DNA from: Alphaproteobacteria bacterium
GTDB lineage: Bacteria > Pseudomonadota > Alphaproteobacteria > RF32 > CAG-239
Direction of reading: 5' to 3'
DNA length: 8,881 nt
Assembly (NCBI GenBank): GCA_017477035.1
Contig: JAFUXW010000287.1
Location: forward strand, 1 to 8,881
Part shown: in pieces, positions 1 to 7,243 of the stretch
Position numbering within the stretch: the stretch's first letter is position 1
Layout: each line of letters opens with the position of its first letter
The notes under the pieces: model-generated
What the model saw: only the letters and a program-made list of their open reading frames with translations
The model's database searches: none
Told to the model about the DNA's origin: nothing
Made by a program: the position numbers and the translations under genes

Positions 1-158
1 CCAGCTGAAGGTTTGGTTTTGGTTTGGTATTCTATAAGGAGGTTGGTGCCTGAATCATTATAGATTATATTTGCCTTTGCAATTTTGGTTAGAAAAAACA
101 TTCCCAGACCATATAGCAATATAACTACCGCATACAGCAAATAATCTTTAATTTTCAT
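1..158 (-). CDS. Unknown membrane-anchored protein, N-terminal part only
   Basis: This is the 5' end of a minus-strand gene that runs off the left edge of the window; 52 full codons are visible. It begins MKIKDYLLYAVVILLYGLGM and continues FFLTKIAKANIIYND. Residues about 6-25 form one strongly hydrophobic helix with two lysines before it, so a single N-terminal membrane anchor or uncleaved signal is likely, with the rest of the protein outside the cytoplasm. After about residue 30 the chain becomes polar, with a Thr/Lys stretch (QTKTKPSAG) at the edge. The start is supported by a G-rich Shine-Dalgarno (165-170, minus) five or six bases upstream and by a promoter at 198-226. I do not recognise the family. 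It is transcribed in the same direction as malQ, but a terminator and its own promoter separate the two, so it is probably a separate transcript. Confidence 0.6.
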   Translation of the reverse strand, partial: MKIKDYLLYAVVILLYGLGMFFLTKIAKANIIYNDSGTNLLIEYQTKTKPSA

Positions 159-197
159 ATCGCACCCCCCAGATAGGCTGAGCCAAAATCTATACTT

Positions 198-226
198 ATG
201 ATAGCATATCGATTCTAGTTTGTCAA
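198..226 (-). promoter_or_regulatory. Sigma70-type promoter for the left-edge gene
   Basis: Read on the minus strand, a perfect TTGACA -35 box (221-226) is followed after exactly 17 bases by TATCAT (198-203), which matches five of six bases of the -10 consensus. Transcription would start near 191, leaving a 5' leader of about 33 bases before the ATG at 158. It lies downstream of the malQ terminator, so the left-edge gene has its own start of transcription. Confidence 0.7.
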
Positions 227-261
227 ACTGTTTTAGAGGTGCTTCTTTTTTTGTGAAAATT

Positions 262-290
262 AAAAAAACCCTTCTGTTTCAGAAGGGTTT
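262..290 (-). terminator. Intrinsic terminator of the glgB-glgX-malQ operon
   Basis: An 11-bp perfect stem (266-276 paired with 280-290) closes a three-base loop and is followed on the minus strand by a run of T (complement of A at 262-268). It begins seven bases after the malQ stop codon. On the plus strand the stem has no comparable T run, so it acts on minus-strand transcription only. It is the only convincing terminator in or after the three-gene run. Confidence 0.88.
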
Positions 291-296
291 CAATGA

Positions 297-2444
297 TTAT
301 CTTTCTTTTTTTATTGCGGCAATATTGCGTATGTAGGCAATATCATTTTCCAGTTTTTCCAGACTGACCGGAAGTTTACGCCGCCAATTCGGATGCTTAT
401 CAATATCCGTCCCCGGAAGATTTTGCAGTTTTTCAACGTGTAAAATATCTTCCAATTGTGCCAAAAAGACTTTAGATGCCGAACCGGCAACATACCGATT
501 TACCGCCTCCTCTATTCCTTCAGGATAAGCTTCACCATATAGATAATCTCCCTGACGCGGTTTATCTACCGGCCATACGTTTGCCTCATCCATTGCTTTA
601 AGAAGTAACTTTCTGTCGGTTTCTCTTTTGTGGTAAGCCGCAATTGTATCATCGTTGCTTGATAAACCTAAGTCTTTCATAATGGCTATATCATACCCGA
701 ACCACCACATTCTGAGCGGACTCATATCGTGCGTTCCGACAGAGGTAAATGCTTTTTCGGGATAGGTATCCGGTTTGCTGAAATCACCCCAACCAGAATT
801 TTCTCTCTCTGCCCATAAAACGCTCAAAGAATAAATATGCTTTTCCTCTAATGCTTCTAAAAATCCGGCTGGAACATTACCAATACTTTCACCGACAATG
901 TGGCACTTATTCAGACAACTTTCAATTGCCAATATATTAATCATATCATAGAAATTATAGCGAATATATGTTCCGAAATCCTCAGCATCAGGAATAACAT
1001 ACAACCGCATTAACCCCATAACGTGATCAATTCGTAAAGCACCGGCATTGTGCATATTGGCGCGCAAAATTTTGATAAACGGTTCATAAGCCACATCTTT
1101 TAAAACATACGGATTAAAGGCCCCTAAGCACCATTTTTGACCTGTTGTAAAAAAGGCATCCGGCGGAGCTCCTGCGCCACTGTCTTTAATAAATAAACCG
1201 CTGTCTGCCCACAGTTCTGCACTGTCTTTACCGACGCCGACTGCTAAATCACGATATAAACCGACTTTCAACCCACTCTCAGAGATAGAGGCGCATGCCT
1301 GATTAAACTGGCGATCAGCTTCAAACTGCATAAACTTGAAAAATTCAATCCGCTCTTTATGGCTCTCACAAAAATCTTTAACAGCCTTAGAAGTCGGATT
1401 TTTATATTCTTCTTCCCAAGCAGGCCACCCGCCCCAAACGGTTTTACATTTCTCATCATATAAAGCTTGAAATGCAGCCAATTTTTCTAAATCTTCACCC
1501 TTTTCACGGCAAAATCTTTGATAATCCTGCTGACGCTCGTAATTTTTTTCAGTTGCAAAGCGCTTATACGCCTTTTCTAATAATTTAACCTTAAAAGGAT
1601 ATATCTCCTCATAATCAATCAGTTCTTTGGCGCGAAAAGCATTAATTTTATCTTCTGATCCTTTTATATCATCTTTTCTAAATTCAGGAACCCGCTCAAT
1701 ATCAATGTAAATCGGATTTAAAAATAAACGACTGATTGAACTGTACGGACTTGCATTTTCCGGAAAATTATGGGCTAAAACATTCAGCGGATTTAAACCT
1801 ATGATATCAGCGCCACAGCGGCCGCAAATTTTGATAAATTCTTGTAAATCGGTAAAGTCTCCGACACCCCAATTGCGTTCACTGCGTACGGAATATAATT
1901 GTAACGCATATCCCCACGCTTTTCCGTTCCGAATCATCGGATTTTCATAGCATGTATCCGGAGCAACCGCCAACACCATCTTATAACTGCGGTTTTTAAT
2001 CGTCACTTTAACATCATAATATCCTACTTCGAGCATATTATAGATTTTGACACTCCATTTGATGTATTCCGTTTTGCCGATAATCTGACGCTGCTGAGTA
2101 TCAAAAATTTGATAATTCAACAGTATTTTGTCACCATTTTGACGACTGATTACTTCTATTTTAAATTCAGACGGATCAACTGACACACCAACGACAACAT
2201 CAAACCAAATATCGTGACAAGAAACAACATTAATACTTTCCAACGTTTTTTGCCAACGACGCTTATCATAGTCAGCCAAAGATTTTTTTATTTCTTCTTC
2301 GTTGCCGGCCTTAAATCCGAGTTTTTCAGCAAAGTATCGAATGATTTTTTCTTCTACTTTGTACTCCTTAGGAATAAGTCCGCCATCCTTAAATGAAGTC
2401 GCAATACCCACTTTAGTTGCTAATTGTTGTAATAATCCGTCCAT
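297..2444 (-). CDS. malQ: 4-alpha-glucanotransferase (amylomaltase, GH77)
   Basis: A cytoplasmic enzyme that moves alpha-1,4-glucan segments from one malto-oligosaccharide to another, releasing glucose and making longer chains that phosphorylase can use. The 715 residues are close to the long proteobacterial MalQ form. Residues 1-160 are the N-terminal extension including a beta-rich domain; the GH77 barrel starts near 177 (WGYALQLYSVRSERNWGVGD). The catalytic residues fit Asp473 as nucleophile (GALRIDHVMG), Glu519 as acid/base (IVGES) and Asp573 (GTHDMSPLR). The C-terminal NLPGTDIDKHPNWRRKLP (676-692) is a family hallmark. Oddities: the usual GEDLG around the acid/base reads GESIG, and the usual GQNWGLPP-like loop reads GQKWCLGA (435-442). 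The start is fixed by an AGGAG site overlapping the glgX stop. It is the last gene of the operon, acting on linear chains freed by GlgX. The family call is secure; the exact donor preference cannot be read from sequence. Confidence 0.95.
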   Translation of the reverse strand: MDGLLQQLATKVGIATSFKDGGLIPKEYKVEEKIIRYFAEKLGFKAGNEEEIKKSLADYDKRRWQKTLESINVVSCHDIWFDVVVGVSVDPSEFKIEVISRQNGDKILLNYQIFDTQQRQIIGKTEYIKWSVKIYNMLEVGYYDVKVTIKNRSYKMVLAVAPDTCYENPMIRNGKAWGYALQLYSVRSERNWGVGDFTDLQEFIKICGRCGADIIGLNPLNVLAHNFPENASPYSSISRLFLNPIYIDIERVPEFRKDDIKGSEDKINAFRAKELIDYEEIYPFKVKLLEKAYKRFATEKNYERQQDYQRFCREKGEDLEKLAAFQALYDEKCKTVWGGWPAWEEEYKNPTSKAVKDFCESHKERIEFFKFMQFEADRQFNQACASISESGLKVGLYRDLAVGVGKDSAELWADSGLFIKDSGAGAPPDAFFTTGQKWCLGAFNPYVLKDVAYEPFIKILRANMHNAGALRIDHVMGLMRLYVIPDAEDFGTYIRYNFYDMINILAIESCLNKCHIVGESIGNVPAGFLEALEEKHIYSLSVLWAERENSGWGDFSKPDTYPEKAFTSVGTHDMSPLRMWWFGYDIAIMKDLGLSSNDDTIAAYHKRETDRKLLLKAMDEANVWPVDKPRQGDYLYGEAYPEGIEEAVNRYVAGSASKVFLAQLEDILHVEKLQNLPGTDIDKHPNWRRKLPVSLEKLENDIAYIRNIAAIKKER

Positions 2445-2450
2445 AAAAAT

Positions 2451-2456
2451 CTCCTA
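2451..2456 (-). promoter_or_regulatory. malQ ribosome binding site overlapping the glgX stop
   Basis: On the minus strand these bases read TAGGAG: the TAG stop of glgX (2454-2456) is also the first half of the AGGAG Shine-Dalgarno of malQ, six bases before its ATG (2442-2444). Ribosomes finishing glgX end directly on the malQ initiation region, which fits translational coupling and confirms the malQ start. Confidence 0.8.
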
Positions 2457-4532
2457 ATTTTTAACTTCAAATAATAAAACACTCCAAGCCGGAACACTGA
2501 TAACACTTCCACCGACCAATTTTTTTTCATTCTCGAATTTTGCAGAACTGTCAATCAAAAGATTCCAAACTTTGCGACTGCCTATACTGGGCAATTTCCA
2601 ATCCACATTATAAAAATTTGCATTAAACAAACAAATATAAAATTTATCTTCGGCATAAACACAATAAGAAAGTGTTCGGCGATTTCCATCTTGCCAATCA
2701 CCCGTATTCATCTCATTACCGTATTCATTATACCAAGTAATGTCTTTGATATTGTCTTTTACCGGTTGTCCGGTAAAAAAGCGACGGCGCTGAAATGCAG
2801 GACAACTTTTTCTGATATCTATCAATTTTTTTACAAAACGGCAAAAGTCAAAACTTTTAGAAGACAATGTTTCCCACGCCATCCACGTTAAAACATTATC
2901 TTGACAATAAGGATTGTTATTTCCGAACTGCGATTGGGCAAACTCATCCCCCGCAACCATCATCGGTGTTCCGAATGAAAACATCAATGTACTCAACATC
3001 GCACGCATCCGACAAAAGCGATTTTCTAAAATTTGCTTATTATCGGTTTCTCCTTCAGAACCGGAATTCCAACTCCAGTTACTATCTGTGCCGTCTCGGT
3101 TATTCTCGCCGTTACTCATATTATGTTTATGATTGTAACTGACTAAATCAAGAAGATTGAATCCATCATGAGCCGTAACAAAATTAATGCTGCTCCAAAT
3201 ATCACGATTATGATGATTAAAGACATCGCTTGATCCCGCCAAGCGGCTGGCCAACTCCGCAATTTGACCGGCATCACCTTTCCAAAAACGGCGAACAACA
3301 TCACGATATTTATCGTTCCACTCTGCCCACCCTGAAGGGAAAGCACCGACCTGATATCCCCCCATACCAACATCCCAAGGCTCCGCAATTAATTTAACAT
3401 TTTGCAAAACTTTATCTTGAGATACCGCATACAAAAAACCACTGCGCTGAGAAAAATCACAATCCATACGACTAAGCGTTGGTGCCAAGTCAAAACGGAA
3501 TCCGTCAACGTGCATTGTTTCAACCCAATACCGCAAAGAATCCATCACCAATGCTAAAGTATACCTGTTTTGTAAATTAAAACTCGCGCCACAGCCCGTA
3601 CTATCATAATAATAACGCTTATTTTCCGGATTTAAAATATAGTACGAACTGTTATCTATTCCTCTGTAACACAATGTCGGCCCGAGTTGATTTCCTTCTC
3701 CCGTGTGATTATAAACAACATCTAATAAAACTTCTATATTTTTACTGTGAAGCTTCTTCACCAGTCGCTTAAACTCGTTAATATCATCTTGTACCAAATA
3801 ATGTTGCTCAGGAGCAAAAAAACTGAAACTCTCATATCCCCAATAATTATCTTTGATATATCCCTTTTTGTGGCGATTACCCATAAAAGCGTGTACCGGT
3901 AAAAATTCGACTGCTGAAATACCTAATTTTTCAAGATGATTAACAACTTCATCCCGAGCAAAGCCTAAAAATCTGCCCCGCTCAGCATCCGGAATATGCG
4001 GATGTAATTTTGTGAACCCGCGCAAATGTGTTTCATAAATAATTGTATCATTCATCGAATGATAAGGGTGCTTATCATTTTCCCAACTAAAATCATTATC
4101 ATCAACAACAACAGACTTGGGAACATACGGCGCACTGTCTAACGGAGAAAATGATAAATCTTTATCCGGACTATCAACATCATATCCGAAAATTGATTTG
4201 TGCCAAATTAACTTACCGACCAGTTTTTTCCCATACGGATCAAAAAGTAATTTATTCGGATTAAAACGCAATCCTTCGGTCGGTTTATACGAACCATAAA
4301 CGCGATACCCGTAAACTTGACCGACACTTGCTCCTTGAAGATAAATATGCCAAATATTATTATCACTTTCCGTAATTTCGTAGCGTTCTAATTCTTTAGA
4401 ACCGGCCTCATCAAATAAGCATAATTCAACTTTTTGAGCATTCGCAGAAAAAAGAGCAAAGTTAACACCTTCCGCATCCGGAGTTGATCCCAAAGGATAA
4501 GCTTTTCCTGACAAGACACCAAACTTTGCCAT
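2454..4532 (-). CDS. glgX: Glycogen debranching enzyme (isoamylase type, GH13)
   Basis: A cytoplasmic enzyme that hydrolyses alpha-1,6 branch points of glycogen, typically on outer chains already shortened by phosphorylase. The protein has 692 residues, slightly longer than E. coli GlgX and in the range of bacterial isoamylase-type debranchers. An N-terminal CBM48-like beta domain spans about 10-110 (PLGSTPDAEGVNFALFSANA is typical). The GH13 barrel follows: YETHLRGFTKLH (166-177), DVVYNHTGEG (271-280), nucleophile Asp348 in GFRFDLA, acid/base Glu384 in IAEPWD, and transition-state Asp456 in TAHDGFNL. NNRDGTDSNWSWN (477-489) and GDEFAQSQFGNNNPYCQDN (528-546) are typical of the GlgX/TreX group. 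A C-terminal beta domain runs from about 600. The start has GGAG ten bases upstream (4543-4546). It lies 16 bases after glgB and 9 before malQ, so the three are co-transcribed. No catalytic residue is missing. Pullulanase-like activity is less likely given the GlgX-specific motifs. Confidence 0.95.
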   Translation of the reverse strand: MAKFGVLSGKAYPLGSTPDAEGVNFALFSANAQKVELCLFDEAGSKELERYEITESDNNIWHIYLQGASVGQVYGYRVYGSYKPTEGLRFNPNKLLFDPYGKKLVGKLIWHKSIFGYDVDSPDKDLSFSPLDSAPYVPKSVVVDDNDFSWENDKHPYHSMNDTIIYETHLRGFTKLHPHIPDAERGRFLGFARDEVVNHLEKLGISAVEFLPVHAFMGNRHKKGYIKDNYWGYESFSFFAPEQHYLVQDDINEFKRLVKKLHSKNIEVLLDVVYNHTGEGNQLGPTLCYRGIDNSSYYILNPENKRYYYDSTGCGASFNLQNRYTLALVMDSLRYWVETMHVDGFRFDLAPTLSRMDCDFSQRSGFLYAVSQDKVLQNVKLIAEPWDVGMGGYQVGAFPSGWAEWNDKYRDVVRRFWKGDAGQIAELASRLAGSSDVFNHHNRDIWSSINFVTAHDGFNLLDLVSYNHKHNMSNGENNRDGTDSNWSWNSGSEGETDNKQILENRFCRMRAMLSTLMFSFGTPMMVAGDEFAQSQFGNNNPYCQDNVLTWMAWETLSSKSFDFCRFVKKLIDIRKSCPAFQRRRFFTGQPVKDNIKDITWYNEYGNEMNTGDWQDGNRRTLSYCVYAEDKFYICLFNANFYNVDWKLPSIGSRKVWNLLIDSSAKFENEKKLVGGSVISVPAWSVLLFEVKN

Positions 4533-4548
4533 TTTTCCTATTCTCCGA

Positions 4549-6744
4549 TTATCTGATCGGCTTTAAAACGATTGTTGAGAGTGGCGGAACCGTCACTTCT
4601 ATATTATAAGGTTTACAATCCCATTCACCGTCTTTGGCTTCAATCATTCCTTTGTTTTTAACACCGCTTCCCCAATAATTTTTGTCATCACTGTTGAATA
4701 TTTCCTGAAAACGACATTTTTCAATCATTCCCATTTTATGCTGACGTACAACCGGTGTAAAATTACATATAACAACCATATAATCTGCCGGATTATGCGC
4801 TTTGCGAATATATGAAATGATACTGTCATCTGCATTGGAATGTTCTATCCACTCAAACCCACGATAATCAAAATCGACCTCATAAAAAGCCGGATTACCA
4901 CGGTACATTAAATTTAAATCACGAACACAATTTTGCATTCCTTTATACATCGGATATTGTAATAAATGCCAACGTAAACTTTCTTCCGAATTCCATTCCC
5001 AATCTTGCCCGAATTCGCAGCCTTGGAACAATAATTTCTTTCCGGGATGCGTAAACATAAAACCATAATAAGCTCGTAAATTTGCAAACTTTTGCCATTC
5101 ATCACCCGGCATTTTAGAAAGCATTGATCCTTTACCGTGAACAACTTCATCATGTGAAATCGGCAAAATAAAGTTTTCATTAAAAGCATAAAGTAAACCG
5201 AACGTCAGCATCCCGTGATGATATTTACGATGGATCGGTTCGTGGGAAATATAGCGCAAAGTATCATTCATCCACCCCATATTCCACTTATAACCAAAAC
5301 CTAATCCGCCCATAGATGTCGGACGGGAAACCATCGGCCATGCGGTTGATTCTTCAGCACAGGTATTTGCCCCTTTACACTGGCTGTAAACCAACTCATT
5401 CATCTTGCGTAAAAAAGCAATGGCTTCAATATTTTCATTACCGCCATATACGTTCGGAATCCACTCGCCGTTCTTACGAGAATAGTCCAGATACAGCATT
5501 GAAGCAACGGCATCTACCCGTAAGCCATCAATATGATATTCTTTCAACCAATATAATGCGCTGGCACATAAAAAGTTGCAAACTTCCGTACGACCGTAAT
5601 TATAAATTTTCGTTCCCCAATCCAGATGCTCTCCCTTACGGGGATCTGCATGCTCATATAAATGTGTTCCATCAAACTCTATTAAACCATGTGCATCTTT
5701 TGGAAAATGCGCAGGCACCCAATCCATAATAATGGCAATACCTGCTTGGTGGAATTTATCAATCATATAACGCAAATCATCCGGTGTTCCAAAACGACTG
5801 GTCGGTGCAAACATACCAATCACCTGATAACCCCAAGAGCAATCCAACGGATGCTCTGCCAAAGGTAAAAATTCAACATGCGTAAAGCCCATATTGGTAA
5901 CATACGGAACCAAATAATCTGCCATTTCACGATAGTTTAAGAATTCTTCACCATTTTTTCCTTTACGGCGCCAAGATCCTAAGTGGACTTCATAAATTGA
6001 CATCGGCTTATCGAATGTACACGTTTCTTCTCTGTTTTGCATCCAAGTGTCATCATTCCAATTATAATGATTTAAATCGTAAACGACTGATGCCGTTTTA
6101 GGTCTGATTTCACTCCAGAATCCGACAGGATCGGCTTTTGTTAAAATGTAATTTTCTTGTGTTTTTACTTCATATTTATAAATTTCACCTTCACCGATAT
6201 TCGGAATAAAAATATCCCACACACCGCAAGTCGGATGTTTTCTCATAACATTCACCCGGCCGTCCCAATTATTAAAATTACCGATAACGGAAACACGTTT
6301 TGCGTTCGGCGCCCATACTGCAAAGGCTACACCCTTAACACCGTTGATTTCCATTACGTGTGCACCGAGCTTTTTATACATTTCCAGATGGTTTCCTTCA
6401 GACAACAGATAGACATCTATATCACCTATTGTGGCGGGAAAAGAATAAATATCCGGTTGATTAAATTTTTCACCTTTATCATTTTCTATACGAAAGTGAT
6501 ATGCAAAATTTTCTACCGCACCAAGATTAATTTGATAAAAACCTCTGTCATCAAGTTTCGTCATCAAGCCCAGAGATGTTCCGTCATTTTTTATAACTTC
6601 AATCGAATTACTTTTGGGTTCATACGCTCTGATAAAGACTTGTTTACTTCCTTTATCTTTGTGAATTCCCAATACAGCGAAAACATTACCGTGATCACCG
6701 TTGATGATTGCTTCCATCTCTTCTTTTGATAATAAATTTTCCAT
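4549..6744 (-). CDS. glgB: 1,4-alpha-glucan branching enzyme (GH13)
   Basis: Cuts an alpha-1,4 glucan and rejoins the segment as an alpha-1,6 branch, making glycogen soluble and compact; it acts in the cytoplasm. At 731 residues it is the full-length proteobacterial form. An N1 domain (about 1-115, with VFAVLGIH at 21-28) is followed by a CBM48 domain (about 120-225, with FAVWAPNAKRVSVIGNFNNW), the GH13 barrel (about 245-620) and a C-terminal beta domain. Barrel motifs: YEVHLGSW (251-258), DWVPAHFPKD (341-350), nucleophile Asp411 in DGLRVDAVASMLYLDYSR, acid/base Glu464 in CAEESTAWP, and Asp532 in LPISHDEVVHGKGSM. The start has a strong G-rich Shine-Dalgarno (AGGGGG, 6754-6759 minus) and lies about 40 bases downstream of a plausible promoter. 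It is the first gene of the operon with glgX and malQ. The family call is secure; nothing appears truncated. Confidence 0.97.
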   Translation of the reverse strand: MENLLSKEEMEAIINGDHGNVFAVLGIHKDKGSKQVFIRAYEPKSNSIEVIKNDGTSLGLMTKLDDRGFYQINLGAVENFAYHFRIENDKGEKFNQPDIYSFPATIGDIDVYLLSEGNHLEMYKKLGAHVMEINGVKGVAFAVWAPNAKRVSVIGNFNNWDGRVNVMRKHPTCGVWDIFIPNIGEGEIYKYEVKTQENYILTKADPVGFWSEIRPKTASVVYDLNHYNWNDDTWMQNREETCTFDKPMSIYEVHLGSWRRKGKNGEEFLNYREMADYLVPYVTNMGFTHVEFLPLAEHPLDCSWGYQVIGMFAPTSRFGTPDDLRYMIDKFHQAGIAIIMDWVPAHFPKDAHGLIEFDGTHLYEHADPRKGEHLDWGTKIYNYGRTEVCNFLCASALYWLKEYHIDGLRVDAVASMLYLDYSRKNGEWIPNVYGGNENIEAIAFLRKMNELVYSQCKGANTCAEESTAWPMVSRPTSMGGLGFGYKWNMGWMNDTLRYISHEPIHRKYHHGMLTFGLLYAFNENFILPISHDEVVHGKGSMLSKMPGDEWQKFANLRAYYGFMFTHPGKKLLFQGCEFGQDWEWNSEESLRWHLLQYPMYKGMQNCVRDLNLMYRGNPAFYEVDFDYRGFEWIEHSNADDSIISYIRKAHNPADYMVVICNFTPVVRQHKMGMIEKCRFQEIFNSDDKNYWGSGVKNKGMIEAKDGEWDCKPYNIEVTVPPLSTIVLKPIR

Positions 6745-6761
6745 ATATAAAAGCCCCCTAA

Positions 6762-6789
6762 TAGACTTAATTAAAGCATAATTAGACTT
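6762..6789. repeat. Two TAGACTT direct repeats 21 bases apart in the glgB leader
   Basis: TAGACTT occurs at 6762-6768 and again at 6783-6789, 21 bases centre to centre, which is two turns of the helix. The copies lie between the predicted glgB transcription start and its Shine-Dalgarno. The arrangement would suit paired binding of a regulator, but two 7-base matches in AT-rich DNA could arise by chance. Confidence 0.3.
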
Positions 6790-6793
6790 GATG

Positions 6794-6823
6794 ATAATAT
6801 CGCTTACATATTATATATGTCAG
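6794..6823 (-). promoter_or_regulatory. Probable promoter of the glgB-glgX-malQ operon with operator-like palindrome
   Basis: On the minus strand CTGACA (6818-6823) and TATTAT (6794-6799) are separated by 18 bases, each matching five of six consensus bases. Transcription would begin near 6786, giving a leader of about 41 bases. The spacer contains a perfect inverted repeat, ACATAT (6806-6811) and ATATGT (6815-6820), with a three-base centre; its end overlaps the -35 box. A protein bound there would block RNA polymerase, so repression is plausible, but the regulator is unknown and AT-rich DNA gives such palindromes often. Confidence 0.5.
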
Positions 6824-6926
6824 CACTTTAAAAACAATCTATAAATTCTATTCTATTTAAATGCAAGAAAATATCATCATCAAAAAAAATATTTTTCGTT
6901 TTCTCATCAAAAACAGCGATTTACTA

Positions 6927-6954
6927 TTGACGTATTAAATTTTGATTGTATATT
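6927..6954 (+). promoter_or_regulatory. Promoter of the DUF2934 gene
   Basis: TTGACG (6927-6932) and TATATT (6949-6954) are spaced 16 bases apart on the plus strand. Transcription would start near 6961, about 34 bases before the ATG at 6995. The A/T-tract-rich DNA just upstream (about 6870-6915) could serve as an UP element or a bend. The ten bases ACTATTGACG (6923-6932) recur exactly at the tRNA-Leu promoter (8602-8611). Confidence 0.65.
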
Positions 6955-6984
6955 GAAAGTGTTATCTAACAATTTTTATTATTT

Positions 6985-6988
6985 GGAG
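6985..6988 (+). promoter_or_regulatory. Shine-Dalgarno that fixes the DUF2934 start
   Basis: GGAG sits six bases before the ATG at 6995. An in-frame ATG at 6953 exists, but it overlaps the -10 box and would add 14 residues unlike the family, so the start at 6995 is preferred. Confidence 0.75.
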
Positions 6989-6994
6989 TTAGTT

Positions 6995-7195
6995 ATGGCA
7001 AATAAACTTAATGAAAATTCTATCAGAGAAGCTGCTTATTATTTATGGCAAAACGCCGGTTGCCCGAATGGTAATGATGAATATTTCTGGACAATGGCTG
7101 TTGAACAGTTAAATTCTAAGTCTTCTTCTAAAAAGTCTACTTCTTGCAAATCTTCTTCTTGCAGCAAGAAAACGACATCTAAGAAGTCTAAATAG
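6995..7195 (+). CDS. Small DUF2934 protein with Ser/Lys/Thr/Cys-only tail
   Basis: A 66-residue protein of unknown function. Residues about 8-40 match the DUF2934 pattern, an IRExAYxLWxxAGxPxGxDxxxW core: here IREAAYYLWQNAGCPNGNDE followed by YFWTMAVEQL. Residues 41-66 (26 positions) contain only Ser (12), Lys (9), Thr (3) and Cys (2), so the tail is basic, unstructured and rich in possible modification sites. Cysteines are at 23, 51 and 56. No signal peptide or membrane segment is visible, so it should be cytoplasmic. DUF2934 proteins in Proteobacteria often carry a low-complexity Lys-rich tail (known from the family, no function assigned). It is divergent from glgB across 250 bases and ends in a good terminator, so it is a single-gene transcript. 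Binding to nucleic acid or another polyanion through the tail is inference only. The domain call is by pattern recognition and fairly firm; the role is open. Confidence 0.8.
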   Translation: MANKLNENSIREAAYYLWQNAGCPNGNDEYFWTMAVEQLNSKSSSKKSTSCKSSSCSKKTTSKKSK

Positions 7196-7211
7196 TTTCT
7201 GATACAGAATT

Positions 7212-7243
7212 AAAAAACTCTGCTTATTCGGCAGAGTTTTTTT
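7212..7243. terminator. Two-way intrinsic terminator between convergent genes
   Basis: The arms 7212-7223 and 7231-7242 form a 12-bp perfect stem (A-tract plus CTCTGC paired with GCAGAG plus T-tract) around a seven-base loop. The T run (7237-7243) ends the plus-strand DUF2934 transcript 16 bases after its stop. The A run (7212-7217) supplies the U tract for minus-strand transcripts of the methyltransferase gene, whose TAA (7242-7244) overlaps the base of the stem. Confidence 0.9.

Noticed and set aside
5316..5729. A 137-codon open frame on the plus strand
   Set aside because: It is the antisense shadow of the glgB catalytic core (including the DGLRVDAV region), with no recognisable family.
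6157..6729. A 190-codon open frame on the plus strand
   Set aside because: It lies wholly antisense within glgB, whose protein is clearly conserved; the translation is rich in Phe/Ile/Tyr without domain signs, and there is no Shine-Dalgarno or promoter.
6953..6994. A 14-residue N-terminal extension of the DUF2934 protein
   Set aside because: Its ATG overlaps the -10 box and lacks a Shine-Dalgarno, whereas the ATG at 6995 has GGAG at a good distance and begins a family-like N-terminus.
7156..7170. Perfect inverted repeat TTCTTGC-A-GCAAGAA inside the DUF2934 gene
   Set aside because: It has a one-base loop and falls in a repetitive Ser/Cys/Lys coding stretch; codon repetition explains it better than a regulatory hairpin.
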